A stretch of DNA of 64,000 nt from Hyperoodon ampullatus (Eukaryota; Chordata; Mammalia; Artiodactyla; Ziphiidae): assembly GCA_949752795.1 (NCBI GenBank), contig OX457070.1:34009574-34073573 (forward strand), written 5' to 3'. The position numbers were made by a program, and so were the translations under genes. The notes under the pieces are model-generated. The model saw only the letters and a program-made list of their open reading frames with translations, was not told the DNA's origin and ran no database searches. Shown piece by piece: positions 49,223 to 61,923 of this stretch. The stretch's first letter is position 1, and every line of letters starts with the position of its first letter.

Positions 49223-49548
49223 GAAAAAAAAAATGTCATGAAGAACCAGGGGTAAAACAGGAATAAAGACACAGACCTACTTGAGAATGGACTTGAGGAT
49301 ATGGGGAGGGGGAAGGGTAAGCTGTGACAAAGTGAGACAGAGGCATGGACATATATATACACTACCAAACATAATGTAGATAGCTAGTGGGAAGCAGCCA
49401 CATAGCACAGGGAGATCAGCTCAGTGCTTTGTGACCGAATGGAGGGGTGGGATAGGGATGGTGGGAGGGAGGGAGATGCAAGAGGGAAGGGATATGGGAA
49501 CAGATGTATATGTATAACTGATTCACTGTGTTATAAAGCAGAAACTAA
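49223..49548 (+). other. L1 3' UTR (unit 13)
   Basis: It is 326 bp, with the G-rich tract at 49444-49473 and the GCTCAGTGC variant. Confidence 0.87.
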
Positions 49549-49571
49549 TTTTAAGAAAAAATTTTACAAAA

Positions 49572-50237
49572 AAATAAGGACACTACGTAATGATCAAGGG
49601 CTCGATCCAAGAAGAAGATCTAACAATTGTAAGTATTTATGAACCCAACATAGGAGCACCTCAACACATAGGGCAGATACTAACAGCCATAAAAGGGGAA
49701 ATCGACAGTAACACATTCACAGTAGGGGACTTTAACACCCCACTTTCACCAATGGACAGATCATCCAAAATGAAAATAAATACGGAAACACAAGCTTTAA
49801 ATGATACATTAAACAGGATGTACTTAATTGATATTTATAGGAAATTCCATCCAAAAACAACAGAATACACATTGTTCTCAAGTGCTCATGGAACATTCTC
49901 AAGGATAGATCATATCTTGGGTCACAAATCAAGCCTTGTTAAATTTAAGAAAATTGAAATTGTATCAAGTACCTTTTCCTAACACAACGCAATGACACTA
50001 GATATCAATTACAGGAAAAGATCTGTAAAAGATACAAACACATGGAGGCTAAACAATACACTACTTAATAACGAAGTGATCACTGATGAAATCAAAGGGG
50101 AAATTTTAAATTACCTAGAAGCAAATAACAATGGAGACACAACGACCCTAAACCTATGGGATGCATCAAAAGCAGTTATAATAGGGACGTTTATAGCAAT
50201 AAATCCCACCTTAAGAAACAGGAAACATCTCGAATAA
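49572..50237 (+). pseudogene. ORF2: L1 ORF2 endonuclease fragment, stop at SDH Asp (unit 14)
   Basis: The stop is at 49980-49982. Translation as in units 12 and 13. Confidence 0.92.
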
Positions 50238-52161
50238 ACAACCTGACCTTGCACCTAAAGCTATTGGAGAAAGAAGAAGAAAAATACCCCAAAATTAGCA
50301 GAAGGAAAGAAATCATAAAAATCAGATCAGAAATAAATGAAAAAGAAATGAAGGAAACGATACCAAAGCTCAATAAAACTAAAAGCTGGTTCTTTGAGAA
50401 CATAAACAAAATTGACAAACCATTAACCACACTCACCAAGAAAAAAAGGGAGAAGACTCAAACCAATAGAATTAGAAATGAAAAAGGAGAAGTAACAACT
50501 GACACTGCAGAAATACAAAAGATCATGAGAGATTACTACAAGCAACTCTATGCCACTAAAATGGACAACCTGGAGGAATTGGACCAATTCTTAGAAATGC
50601 ACAACCTGCCAAGACTGAATCAGGAAGAAATAGAAAATATGAACAGACCAATCACAAACACTGAAATTGAAACTGTGATTAAAAATCTTCCAACACACAA
50701 AAGCCCAGGACCAGAGGGCTTCACAGGCAAATTGTATCGATCATTTAGAGAAGAGCTCACACGTATCCTTCTCAAACTCTTCCAAAATATAGCACACTCC
50801 CAAGCTCATTATACTAGGCCACCATCACCTTGATACCAAAACCAGACAAGGATGTCACAAAGAAAGAAAACTACAGGTCAATATCACTGATGAACATAGA
50901 TGCAAAAAAACTCAACAAAATACTAGCAAACAGAATCCAACAGCACATTAAAAGGATCATACATCATAATCAAGTGGGGTTTCTTCCAGGAATGCAAGGA
51001 TTCTTCAATATATGCAAATCAATCAACGTCATACACCATATTAGCAAATTGAAGGAGAAACACCAGAGGATCATCTCAATAGATGCAGAGAAAGCTTTGG
51101 ACAAAATTCAACACCCATTTATGATAAAAACCCTGCAGGAAGGAGGCACAGAGGGAACTTTCCTCAACATAATAAAGGCCATATATGACAAACCCACAGC
51201 CAACATCATCCTCAATGGTGAAAAACTGAAAGCATTTCCACTAAGATCAGGAACAAGACAAGGTTGCCCACTCTCACCACTCTTATTCAACATAATTTTG
51301 GAAGTTTTAGACACAGCAATCAGAGTAGAAAAGGAAATAAAAGGAATCCAAAGCGGAAAAGAAGAAGTAAAGCTGTCACTGTTTGCAGATGACATGATAC
51401 TCTACATAGAGTATCCTAAAGATGCTACCAGAAAACTACTAGAGCTAATCAATGAAATTGATAAAGTAGCAGGATACAAAATTAATGCACAGAAATCTGT
51501 GGCATTCCTATATACTAATGATGAAAAATCTGAAAGTGAAATCAAGAAAACATTCCCATTTACCACTGCAACAAAAAGAATAAAATATCTAGGAATAAAG
51601 CTACCTAAGGAGACAAAAGACCTATATGCAGAAAATTATAAGACAGTGATGAAAGAAATTAAAGGTGATACAAATAGATGGAGAGAGATACCATGTTCCT
51701 GGATTAGAAGAATCAACATTGTGAAAATGATTGTACTACCCAAAGCAATCTACAGATTCAATGCAATCCCTATCAAACTACCACTGGCATTTTTCACACA
51801 ACTAGAACAAAAAATTTCACAATTTCTATGGAAACACAAAAGATCCCGAATAGCCAAAGCAATCTGGAGAACGAAACACAGAGCTCCAGGAATCAGGCTC
51901 TCCGATTTCACACTATACTACAGAGCTACAGTAATCCAGACAGTATGGTACTGGCACAAAAACAGAAAGACACATCAATGGAACAGGATAGAAATCTCAG
52001 AGATAAACCCACGCACATATGGTGACCGTATCTTTGATAAAGGAGGCAGGAACGTACAGTGGAGAAAGGACAGCCTCTTCAATAAGTGGTGCTGGGAAAA
52101 CTGGACAGGGACACGTACAACTATGAGATTAGGTCAATCCCTAACGTGTACACAAAAATAA
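50213..52161 (+). pseudogene. ORF2: L1 ORF2 linker and RT with 10-bp deletion (unit 14)
   Basis: Ten bases (GGGAGGAACA or an equivalent phase) are missing after 50796, between two copies of ACA. The linker therefore runs out of frame to [15 protein letters not shown] and a stop at 50831-50833. The amber codon is still in its place (50815-50817) relative to the RT frame. The RT is open for 443 codons, AKKL form, with FADD at 51382-51393. Confidence 0.93.
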
Positions 52162-53111
52162 GCTCAAAATGGATTAAAGACCTAAATGGAAGGCCTGAAA
52201 CTATCAAACTCTTAGAGGAAAACATAGGCAGAACTCTCTATGTCATAAATCACAGCAAGATCCTTTTTAACCCAACTCCTAGAGAAATGGAAATAAAAAC
52301 AAACAAAAAAAAAACAAATGGGACCTAATGAAACTTAAAAGCCTTTGAACAGCAAAGGAAACCATAAACAAGACCAAAAGACAACCCTCAGAATGGGAGA
52401 AAATATTTGCAAATGCAGAAACAGACAAAGGAGTAATCTCCAAAATTTATGAGCAGCTCATGTAGCTCAATAGCAAAAAAACAAACAACCCAATCGAAAA
52501 ATGGGCAGAAGACCTAAATAGACATTTCTCCAAAGAAGATATAAAGACTGCCAACAAACACATGAAAGAATGCTCAACATCATTAATCATTATAGAAATG
52601 CAAATCAAAAGTACAATCAGATATCATCTCACACCAGTCAGAATTGCCATCATCCAAAAATCTAGAAACAATAAATGCTGGAGAGGGTGTGGAGAAAAGG
52701 GAACACTCTTGCACTGCTGGTGGGAATGTGAATTGGTACAGCCACTATGGAGAACAGTATGGAGGTTCCGGAAAAACCTACAAGTAGAACTACCATATGA
52801 CCCGGCAATCCCACTACTGGGCATATACCCTGAGAAAACCATAATTCAGAAAGAGTCATGTTCCAAAATGTTCATTGCAGATCTACTTTACAATAGCCCG
52901 GAGATGGAAACAACCTAAGTGTCCATCATCCGATGAATGGATAAAGAAGATGTGGCACATATATACAATGGAATATTACGCAGCCATGAAAAGAAATGAA
53001 ATTGAACTATTTGTAATCAGGTGGATAGACCTTGAGTCTGTCATACAGAGTGAAGCAAGCCAGAAAGAGAAAGACAAATACCATATGCTAACACATATAT
53101 ATGGAAGTTAA
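52116..53111 (+). pseudogene. ORF2: L1 ORF2 C-terminal region, broken (unit 14)
   Basis: The frame is lost in the A-run (stop 52326-52328). LM*L stop present. CCHC is at 52676-52729. Confidence 0.92.
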
Positions 53112-53437
53112 GAAAAAAAAAATGTCATGAAGAACCAGGGGTAAAACAGGAATAAAGACACAGACCTACTTGAGAATGGACTTGAGGATATGGGGAGGGG
53201 GAAGGGTAAGCTGTGACAAAGTGAGACAGAGGCATGGACATATATATACACTACCAAACATAATGTAGATAGCTAGTGGGAAGCAGCCACATAGCACAGG
53301 GAGATCAGCTCAGTGCTTTGTGACCGAATGGAGGGGTGGGATAGGGATGGTGGGAGGGAGGGAGATGCAAGAGGGAAGGGATATGGGAACAGATGTATAT
53401 GTATAACTGATTCACTGTGTTATAAAGCAGAAACTAA
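53112..53437 (+). other. L1 3' UTR (unit 14)
   Basis: It is 326 bp, with the G-rich tract at 53333-53362 and the GCTCAGTGC variant as in units 12 and 13. Confidence 0.87.
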
Positions 53438-53460
53438 TTTTAAGAAAAAATTTTACAAAA

Positions 53461-54126
53461 AAATAAGGACACTACGTAATGATCAAGGGCTCGATCCAAG
53501 AAGAAGATCTAACAATTGTAAGTATTTATGAACCCAACATAGGAGCACCTCAACACATAGGGCAGATACTAACAGCCATAAAAGGGGAAATCGACAGTAA
53601 CACATTCACAGTAGGGGACTTTAACACCCCACTTTCACCAATGGACAGATCATCCAAAATGAAAATAAATACGGAAACACAAGCTTTAAATGATACATTA
53701 AACAGGATGTACTTAATTGATATTTATAGGAAATTCCATCCAAAAACAACAGAATACACATTGTTCTCAAGTGCTCATGGAACATTCTCAAGGATAGATC
53801 ATATCTTGGGTCACAAATCAAGCCTTGTTAAATTTAAGAAAATTGAAATTGTATCAAGTACCTTTTCCTAACACAACGCAATGACACTAGATATCAATTA
53901 CAGGAAAAGATCTGTAAAAGATACAAACACATGGAGGCTAAACAATACACTACTTAATAACGAAGTGATCACTGATGAAATCAAAGGGGAAATTTTAAAT
54001 TACCTAGAAGCAAATAACAATGGAGACACAACGACCCTAAACCTATGGGATGCATCAAAAGCAGTTATAATAGGGACGTTTATAGCAATAAATCCCACCT
54101 TAAGAAACAGGAAACATCTCGAATAA
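53461..54126 (+). pseudogene. ORF2: L1 ORF2 endonuclease fragment, stop at SDH Asp (unit 15)
   Basis: The stop is at 53869-53871. QHIGQ, NRMYL, RKFHP as in unit 12. Confidence 0.92.
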
Positions 54127-56060
54127 ACAACCTGACCTTGCACCTAAAGCTATTGGAGAAAGAAGAAGAAAAATACCCCAAAATTAGCAGAAGGAAAGAA
54201 ATCATAAAAATCAGATCAGAAATAAATGAAAAAGAAATGAAGGAAACGATACCAAAGCTCAATAAAACTAAAAGCTGGTTCTTTGAGAACATAAACAAAA
54301 TTGACAAACCATTAACCACACTCACCAAGAAAAAAAGGGAGAAGACTCAAACCAATAGAATGAGAAATGAAAAAGGAGAAGTAACAACTGACACTGCAGA
54401 AATACAAAAGATCATGAGAGATTACTACAAGCAACTCTATGCCACTAAAATGGACAACCTGGAGGAATTGGACCAATTCTTAGAAATGCACAACCTACCA
54501 AGACTGAATCAGGAAGAAATAGAAAATATGCACAGACCAATCACAAACACTGAAATTGAAACTGTGATTAAAAATCTTCCAACACACAAAAGCGCAGGAC
54601 CAGAGGGCTTCACAGGCAAATTGTATCGATCATTTAGAGAAGAGCTCACACGTATCCTTCTCAAACTCTTCCAAAATATAGCACAGGGAGGAACACTCCC
54701 AAGCTCATTATACTAGGCCACCATCACCTTGATACCAAAACCAGACAAGGATGTCACAAAGAAAGAAAACTACAGGTCAATATCACTGATGAACATAGAT
54801 GCACAAATCCTCAACAAAATACTAGCAAACAGAATCCAACAGCACATTAAAAGGATCATACATCATAATCAAGTGGGGTTTCTTCCAGGAATGCAAGGAT
54901 TCTTCAATATATGCAAATCAATCAACGTCATACACCATATTAGCAAATTGAAGGAGAAACACCAGAGGATCATCTCAATAGATGCAGAGAAAGCTTTGGA
55001 CAAAATTCAACACCCATTTATGATAAAAACCCTGCAGGAAGGAGGCACAGAGGGAACTTTCCTCAACATAATAAAGGCCATATATGACAAACCCACAGCC
55101 AACATCATCCTCAATGGTGAAAAACTGAAAGCATTTCCACTAAGATCAGGAACAAGACAAGGTTGCCCACTCTCACCACTCTTATTCAACATAATTTTGG
55201 AAGTTTTAGACACAGCAATCAGAGTAGAAAAGGAAATAAAAGGAATCCAAAGCGGAAAAGAAGAAGTAAAGCTGTCACTGTTTGCAGATGACATGATACT
55301 CTACATAGAGTATCCTAAAGATGCTACCAGAAAACTACTAGAGCTAATCAATGAAATTGATAAAGTAGCAGGATACAAAATTAATGCACAGAAATCTGTG
55401 GCATTCCTATATACTAATGATGAAAAATCTGAAAGTGAAATCAAGAAAACATTCCCATTTACCACTGCAACAAAAAGAATAAAATATCTAGGAATAAAGC
55501 TACCTAAGGAGACAAAAGACCTATATGCAGAAAATTATAAGACAGTGATGAAAGAAATTAAAGGTGATACAAATAGATGGAGAGAGATACCATGTTCCTG
55601 GATTAGAAGAATCAACATTGTGAAAATGATTGTACTACCCAAAGCAATCTACAGATTCAATGCAATCCCTATCAAACTACCACTGGCATTTTTCACACAA
55701 CTAGAACAAAAAATTTCACAATTTCTATGGAAACACAAAAGATCCCGAATAGCCAAAGCAATCTGGAGAACGAAACACAGAGCTCCAGGAATCAGGCTCT
55801 CCGATTTCACACTATACTACAGAGCTACAGTAATCCAGACAGTATGGTACTGGCACAAAAACAGAAAGACACATCAATGGAACAGGATAGAAATCTCAGA
55901 GATAAACCCACGCACATATGGTGACCGTATCTTTGATAAAGGAGGCAGGAACGTACAGTGGAGAAAGGACAGCCTCTTCAATAAGTGGTGCTGGGAAAAC
56001 TGGACAGGGACACGTACAACTATGAGATTAGGTCAATCCCTAACGTGTACACAAAAATAA
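54102..56060 (+). pseudogene. ORF2: L1 ORF2 linker and RT, FADD (unit 15)
   Basis: Private KSAGPEG: Ala replaces Pro in the conserved KSPGPEGFTG entry to the RT. Amber stop 54714-54716 and FADD at 55281-55292. Confidence 0.93.
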
Positions 56061-57009
56061 GCTCAAAATGGATTAAAGACCTAAATGGAAGGCCTGAAAC
56101 TATCAAACTCTTAGAGGAAAACATAGGCAGAACTCTCTATGTCATAAATCACAGCAAGATCCTTTTTAACCCAACTCCTAGAGAAATGGAAATAAAAACA
56201 AACAAAAAAAAACAAATGGGACCTAATGAAACTTAAAAGCCTTTGAACAGCAAAGGAAACCATAAACAAGACCAAAAGACAACCCTCAGAATGGGAGAAA
56301 ATATTTGCAAATGCAGAAACAGACAAAGGAGTAATCTCCAAAATTTATGAGCAGCTCATGTAGCTCAATAGCAAAAAAACAAACAACCCAATCGAAAAAT
56401 GGGCAGAAGACCTAAATAGACATTTCTCCAAAGAAGATATAAAGACTGCCAACAAACACATGAAAGAATGCTCAACATCATTAATCATTATAGAAATGCA
56501 AATCAAAAGTACAATCAGATATCATCTCACACCAGTCAGAATTGCCATCATCCAAAAATCTAGAAACAATAAATGCTGGAGAGGGTGTGGAGGAAAGGGA
56601 ACACTCTTGCACTGCTGGTGGGAATGTGAATTGGTACAGCCACTATGGAGAACAGTATGGAGGTTCCGGAAAAACCTACAAGTAGAACTACCATATGACC
56701 CGGCAATCCCACTACTGGGCATATACCCTGAGAAAACCATAATTCAGAAAGAGTCATGTTCCAAAATGTTCATTGCAGATCTACTTTACAATAGCCCGGA
56801 GATGGAAACAACCTAAGTGTCCATCATCCGATGAATGGATAAAGAAGATGTGGCACATATATACAATGGAATATTACGCAGCCATGAAAAGAAATGAAAT
56901 TGAACTATTTGTAATCAGGTGGATAGACCTTGAGTCTGTCATACAGAGTGAAGCAAGCCAGAAAGAGAAAGACAAATACCATATGCTAACACATATATAT
57001 GGAAGTTAA
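56015..57009 (+). pseudogene. ORF2: L1 ORF2 C-terminal region, broken (unit 15)
   Basis: The shorter A-run gives [10 protein letters not shown] and a stop at 56234-56236, a third frame outcome for this run. LM*L stop present. CCHC is at 56574-56627, GGKGT form. Confidence 0.92.
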
Positions 57010-57335
57010 GAAAAAAAAAATGTCATGAAGAACCAGGGGTAAAACAGGAATAAAGACACAGACCTACTTGAGAATGGACTTGAGGATATGGGGAGGGGGA
57101 AGGGTAAGCTGTGACAAAGTGAGACAGAGGCATGGACATATATATACACTACCAAACATAATGTAGATAGCTAGTGGGAAGCAGCCACATAGCACAGGGA
57201 GATCAGCTCGGTGCTTTGTGACCGAATGGAGGGGTGGGATAGGGATGGTGGGAGGGAGGGAGATGCAAGAGGGAAGGGATATGGGAACAGATGTATATGT
57301 ATAACTGATTCACTGTGTTATAAAGCAGAAACTAA
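57010..57335 (+). other. L1 3' UTR (unit 15)
   Basis: It is 326 bp, with the G-rich tract at 57231-57260. It lacks the GCTCAGTGC variant. Confidence 0.87.
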
Positions 57336-57358
57336 TTTTAAGAAAACATTTTACAAAA

Positions 57359-58024
57359 AAATAAGGACACTACGTAATGATCAAGGGCTCGATCCAAGAA
57401 GAAGATCTAACAATTGTAAGTATTTATGAACCCAACATAGGAGCACCTCAACACATAGGGCAGATACTAACAGCCATAAAAGGGGAAATCGACAGTAACA
57501 CATTCACAGTAGGGGACTTTAACACCCCACTTTCACCAATGGACAGATCATCCAAAATGAAAATAAATACGGAAACACAAGCTTTAAATGATACATTAAA
57601 CAGGATGTACTTAATTGATATTTATAGGAAATTCCATCCAAAAACAACAGAATACACATTGTTCTCAAGTGCTCATGGAACATTCTCAAGGATAGATCAT
57701 ATCTTGGGTCACAAATCAAGCCTTGTTAAATTTAAGAAAATTGAAATTGTATCAAGTACCTTTTCCTAACACAACGCAATGACACTAGATATCAATTACA
57801 GGAAAAGATCTGTAAAAGATACAAACACATGGAGGCTAAACAATACACTACTTAATAACGAAGTGATCACTGATGAAATCAAAGGGGAAATTTTAAATTA
57901 CCTAGAAGCAAATAACAATGGAGACACAACGACCCTAAACCTATGGGATGCATCAAAAGCAGTTATAATAGGGACGTTTATAGCAATAAATCCCACCTTA
58001 AGAAACAGGAAACATCTCGAATAA
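57359..58024 (+). pseudogene. ORF2: L1 ORF2 endonuclease fragment, stop at SDH Asp (unit 16)
   Basis: The stop is at 57767-57769. QHIGQ, NRMYL, RKFHP. Confidence 0.92.
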
Positions 58025-59958
58025 ACAACCTGACCTTGCACCTAAAGCTATTAGAGAAAGAAGAAGAAAAATACCCCAAAATTAGCAGAAGGAAAGAAAT
58101 CATAAAAATCAGATCAGAAATAAATGAAAAAGAAATGAAGGAAACGATACCAAAGCTCAATAAAACTAAAAGCTGGTTCTTTGAGAACATAAACAAAATT
58201 GACAAACCATTAGCCACACTCACCAAGAAAAAAAGGGAGAAGACTCAAACCAATAGAATGAGAAATGAAAAAGGAGAAGTAACAACTGACACTGCAGAAA
58301 TACAAAAGATCATGAGAGATTACTACAAGCAACTCTATGCCACTAAAATGGACAACCTGGAGGAATTGGACCAATTCTTAGAAATGCACAACCTGCCAAG
58401 ACTGAATCAGGAAGAAATAGAAAATATGAACAGACCAATCACAAACACTGAAATTGAAACTGTGATTAAAAATCTTCCAACACACAAAAGCCCAGGACCA
58501 GAGGGCTTCACAGGCAAATTGTATCGATCATTTAGAGAAGAGCTCACACGTATCCTTCTCAAACTCTTCCAAAATATAGCACAGGGAGGAACACTCCCAA
58601 GCTCATTATACTAGGCCACCATCACCTTGATACCAAAACCAGACAAGGATGTCACAAAGAAAGAAAACTACAGGTCAATATCACTGATGAACATAGATGC
58701 ACAAATCCTCAACAAAATACTAGCAAACAGAATCCAACAGCACATTAAAAGGATCATACATCATAATCAAGTGGGGTTTCTTCCAGGAATGCAAGGATTC
58801 TTCAATATATGCAAATCAATCAACGTCATACACCATATTAGCAAATTGAAGGAGAAACACCAGAGGATCATCTCAATAGATGCAGAGAAAGCTTTGGACA
58901 AAATTCAACACCCATTTATGATAAAAACCCTGCAGGAAGGAGGCACAGAGGGAACTTTCCTCAACATAATAAAGGCCATATATGACAAGCCCACAGCCAA
59001 CATCATCCTCAATGGTGAAAAACTGAAAGCATTTCCACTAAGATCAGGAACAAGACAAGGTTGCCCACTCTCACCACTCTTATTCAACATAATTTTGGAA
59101 GTTTTAGACACAGCAATCAGAGTAGAAAAGGAAATAAAAGGAATCCAAAGCGGAAAAGAAGAAGTAAAGCTGTCACTGTTTGCAGATGACATGATACTCT
59201 ACATAGAGTATCCTAAAGATGCTACCAGAAAACTACTAGAGCTAATCAATGAAATTGATAAAGTAGCAGGATACAAAATTAATGCACAGAAATCTGTGGC
59301 ATTCCTATATACTAATGATGAAAAATCTGAAAGTGAAATCAAGAAAACATTCCCATTTACCACTGCAACAAAAAGAATAAAATATCTAGGAATAAAGCTA
59401 CCTAAGGAGACAAAAGACCTATATGCAGAAAATTATAAGACAGTGATGAAAGAAATTAAAGGTGATACAAATAGATGGAGAGAGATACCATGTTCCTGGA
59501 TTAGAAGAATCAACATTGTGAAAATGATTGTACTACCCAAAGCAATCTACAGATTCAATGCAATCCCTATCAAACTACCACTGGCATTTTTCACACAACT
59601 AGAACAAAAAATTTCACAATTTCTATGGAAACACAAAAGATCCCGAATAGCCAAAGCAATCTGGAGAACGAAACACAGAGCTCCAGGAATCAGGCTCTCC
59701 GATTTCACACTATACTACAGAGCTACAGTAATCCAGACAGTATGGTACTGGCACAAAAACAGAAAGACACATCAATGGAACAGGATAGAAATCTCAGAGA
59801 TAAACCCACGCACATATGGTCACCGTATCTTTGATAAAGGAGGCAGGAACGTACAGTGGAGAAAGGACAGCCTCTTCAATAAGTGGTGCTGGGAAAACTG
59901 GACAGGGACACGTACAACTATGAGATTAGGTCAATCCCTAACGTGTACACAAAAATAA
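58000..59958 (+). pseudogene. ORF2: L1 ORF2 linker and RT, FADD (unit 16)
   Basis: Amber stop 58612-58614 and FADD at 59179-59190. AQIL, EVLD, YTND as in unit 12, but YGHRIFD near the end. Confidence 0.93.
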
Positions 59959-60908
59959 GCTCAAAATGGATTAAAGACCTAAATGGAAGGCCTGAAACTA
60001 TCAAACTCTTAGAGGAAAACATAGGCAGAACTCTCTATGTCATAAATCACAGCAAGATCCTTTTTAACCCAACTCCTAGAGAAATGGAAATAAAAACAAA
60101 CAAAAAAAAAACAAATGGGACCTAATGAAACTTAAAAGCCTTTGAACAGCAAAGGAAACCATAAACAAGACCAAAAGACAACCCTCAGAATGGGAGAAAA
60201 TATTTGCAAATGCAGAAACAGACAAAGGAGTAATCTCCAAAATTTATGAGCAGCTCATGTAGCTCAATAGCAAAAAAACAAACAACCCAATCGAAAAATG
60301 GGCAGAAGACCTAAATAGACATTTCTCCAAAGAAGATATAAAGACTGCCAACAAACACATGAAAGAATGCTCAACATCATTAATCATTATAGAAATGCAA
60401 ATCAAAAGTACAATCAGATATCATCTCACACCAGTCAGAATTGCCATCATCCAAAAATCTAGAAACAATAAATGCTGGAGAGGGTGTGGAGAAAAGGGAA
60501 CACTCTTGCACTGCTGGTGGGAATGTGAATTGGTACAGCCACTATGGAGAACAGTATGGAGGTTCCGGAAAAACCTACAAGTAGAACTACCATATGACCC
60601 GGCAATCCCACTACTGGGCATATACCCTGAGAAAACCATAATTCAGAAAGAGTCATGTTCCAAAATGTTCATTGCAGATCTACTTTACAATAGCCCGGAG
60701 ATGGAAACAACCTAAGTGTCCATCATCCGATGAATGGATAAAGAAGATGTGGCACATATATACAATGGAATATTACGCAGCCATGAAAAGAAATGAAATT
60801 GAACTATTTGTAATCAGGTGGATAGACCTTGAGTCTGTCATACAGAGTGAAGCAAGCCAGAAAGAGAAAGACAAATACCATATGCTAACACATATATATG
60901 GAAGTTAA
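59913..60908 (+). pseudogene. ORF2: L1 ORF2 C-terminal region, broken (unit 16)
   Basis: The frame is lost in the A-run (stop 60123-60125). LM*L stop present. CCHC is at 60473-60526. Confidence 0.92.
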
Positions 60909-61234
60909 GAAAAAAAAAATGTCATGAAGAACCAGGGGTAAAACAGGAATAAAGACACAGACCTACTTGAGAATGGACTTGAGGATATGGGGAGGGGGAA
61001 GGGTAAGCTGTGACAAAGTGAGACAGAGGCATGGACATATATATACACTACCAAACATAATGTAGATAGCTAGTGGGAAGCAGCCACATAGCACAGGGAG
61101 ATCAGCTCGGTGCTTTGTGACCGAATGGAGGGGTGGGATAGGGATGGTGGGAGGGAGGGAGATGCAAGAGGGAAGGGATATGGGAACAGATGTATATGTA
61201 TAACTGATTCACTGTGTTATAAAGCAGAAACTAA
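60909..61234 (+). other. L1 3' UTR (unit 16)
   Basis: It is 326 bp, with the G-rich tract at 61130-61159. Confidence 0.87.
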
Positions 61235-61257
61235 TTTTAAGAAAAAATTTTACAAAA

Positions 61258-61923
61258 AAATAAGGACACTACGTAATGATCAAGGGCTCGATCCAAGAAG
61301 AAGATCTAACAATTGTAAGTATTTATGAACCCAACATAGGAGCACCTCAATACATAGGGCAGATACTAACAGCCATAAAAGGGGAAATCGACAGTAACAC
61401 ATTCACAGTAGGGGACTTTAACACCCCACTTTCACCAATGGACAGATCATCCAAAATGAAAATAAATACGGAAACACAAGCTTTAAATGATACATTAAAC
61501 AAGATGTACTTAATTGATATTTATAGGAAAGTCCATCCAAAAACAACAGAATACACATTGTTCTCAAGTGCTCATGGAACATTCTCAAGGATAGATCATA
61601 TCTTGGGTCACAAATCAAGCCTTGTTAAATTTAAGAAAATTGAAATTGTATCAAGTACCTTTTCCTAACACAACGCAATGACACTAGATATCAATTACAG
61701 GAAAAGATCTGTAAAAGATACAAACACATGGAGGCTAAACAATACACTACTTAATAACGAAGTGATCACTGATGAAATCAAAGGGGAAATTTTAAATTAC
61801 CTAGAAACAAATAACAATGGAGACACAACGACCCTAAACCTATGGGATGCATCAAAAGCAGTTATAATAGGGACGTTTATAGCAATAAATCCCACCTTAA
61901 GAAACAGGAAACATCTCGAATAA
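61258..61923 (+). pseudogene. ORF2: L1 ORF2 endonuclease fragment, stop at SDH Asp (unit 17)
   Basis: The stop is at 61666-61668. YIGQ, NKMYL, RKVHP as in unit 10. Confidence 0.92.

Larger units (their letters stand above)
45650..49548 (+). mobile_element. Unit 13 (class A), 3899 bp
   Basis: Indistinguishable from unit 12 in all translated segments, and it has the same length. Confidence 0.95.
49549..53437 (+). mobile_element. Unit 14 (class A, 10-bp deletion), 3889 bp
   Basis: Shortest complete unit. It equals unit 13 up to about 50600, then carries a tract of another A subtype, including the deletion, to about 50910. Confidence 0.95.
53438..57335 (+). mobile_element. Unit 15 (class A), 3898 bp
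   Basis: Like units 12 and 13 but with NRMRN, a private KSAGPEG, an A-run one base shorter, and the GGKGT cysteine motif of units 1 and 9. Confidence 0.95.
57336..61234 (+). mobile_element. Unit 16 (class A), 3899 bp
   Basis: Class A with PLATLT and MNRPITN. It has YGHR, otherwise a class B residue. Confidence 0.95.
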
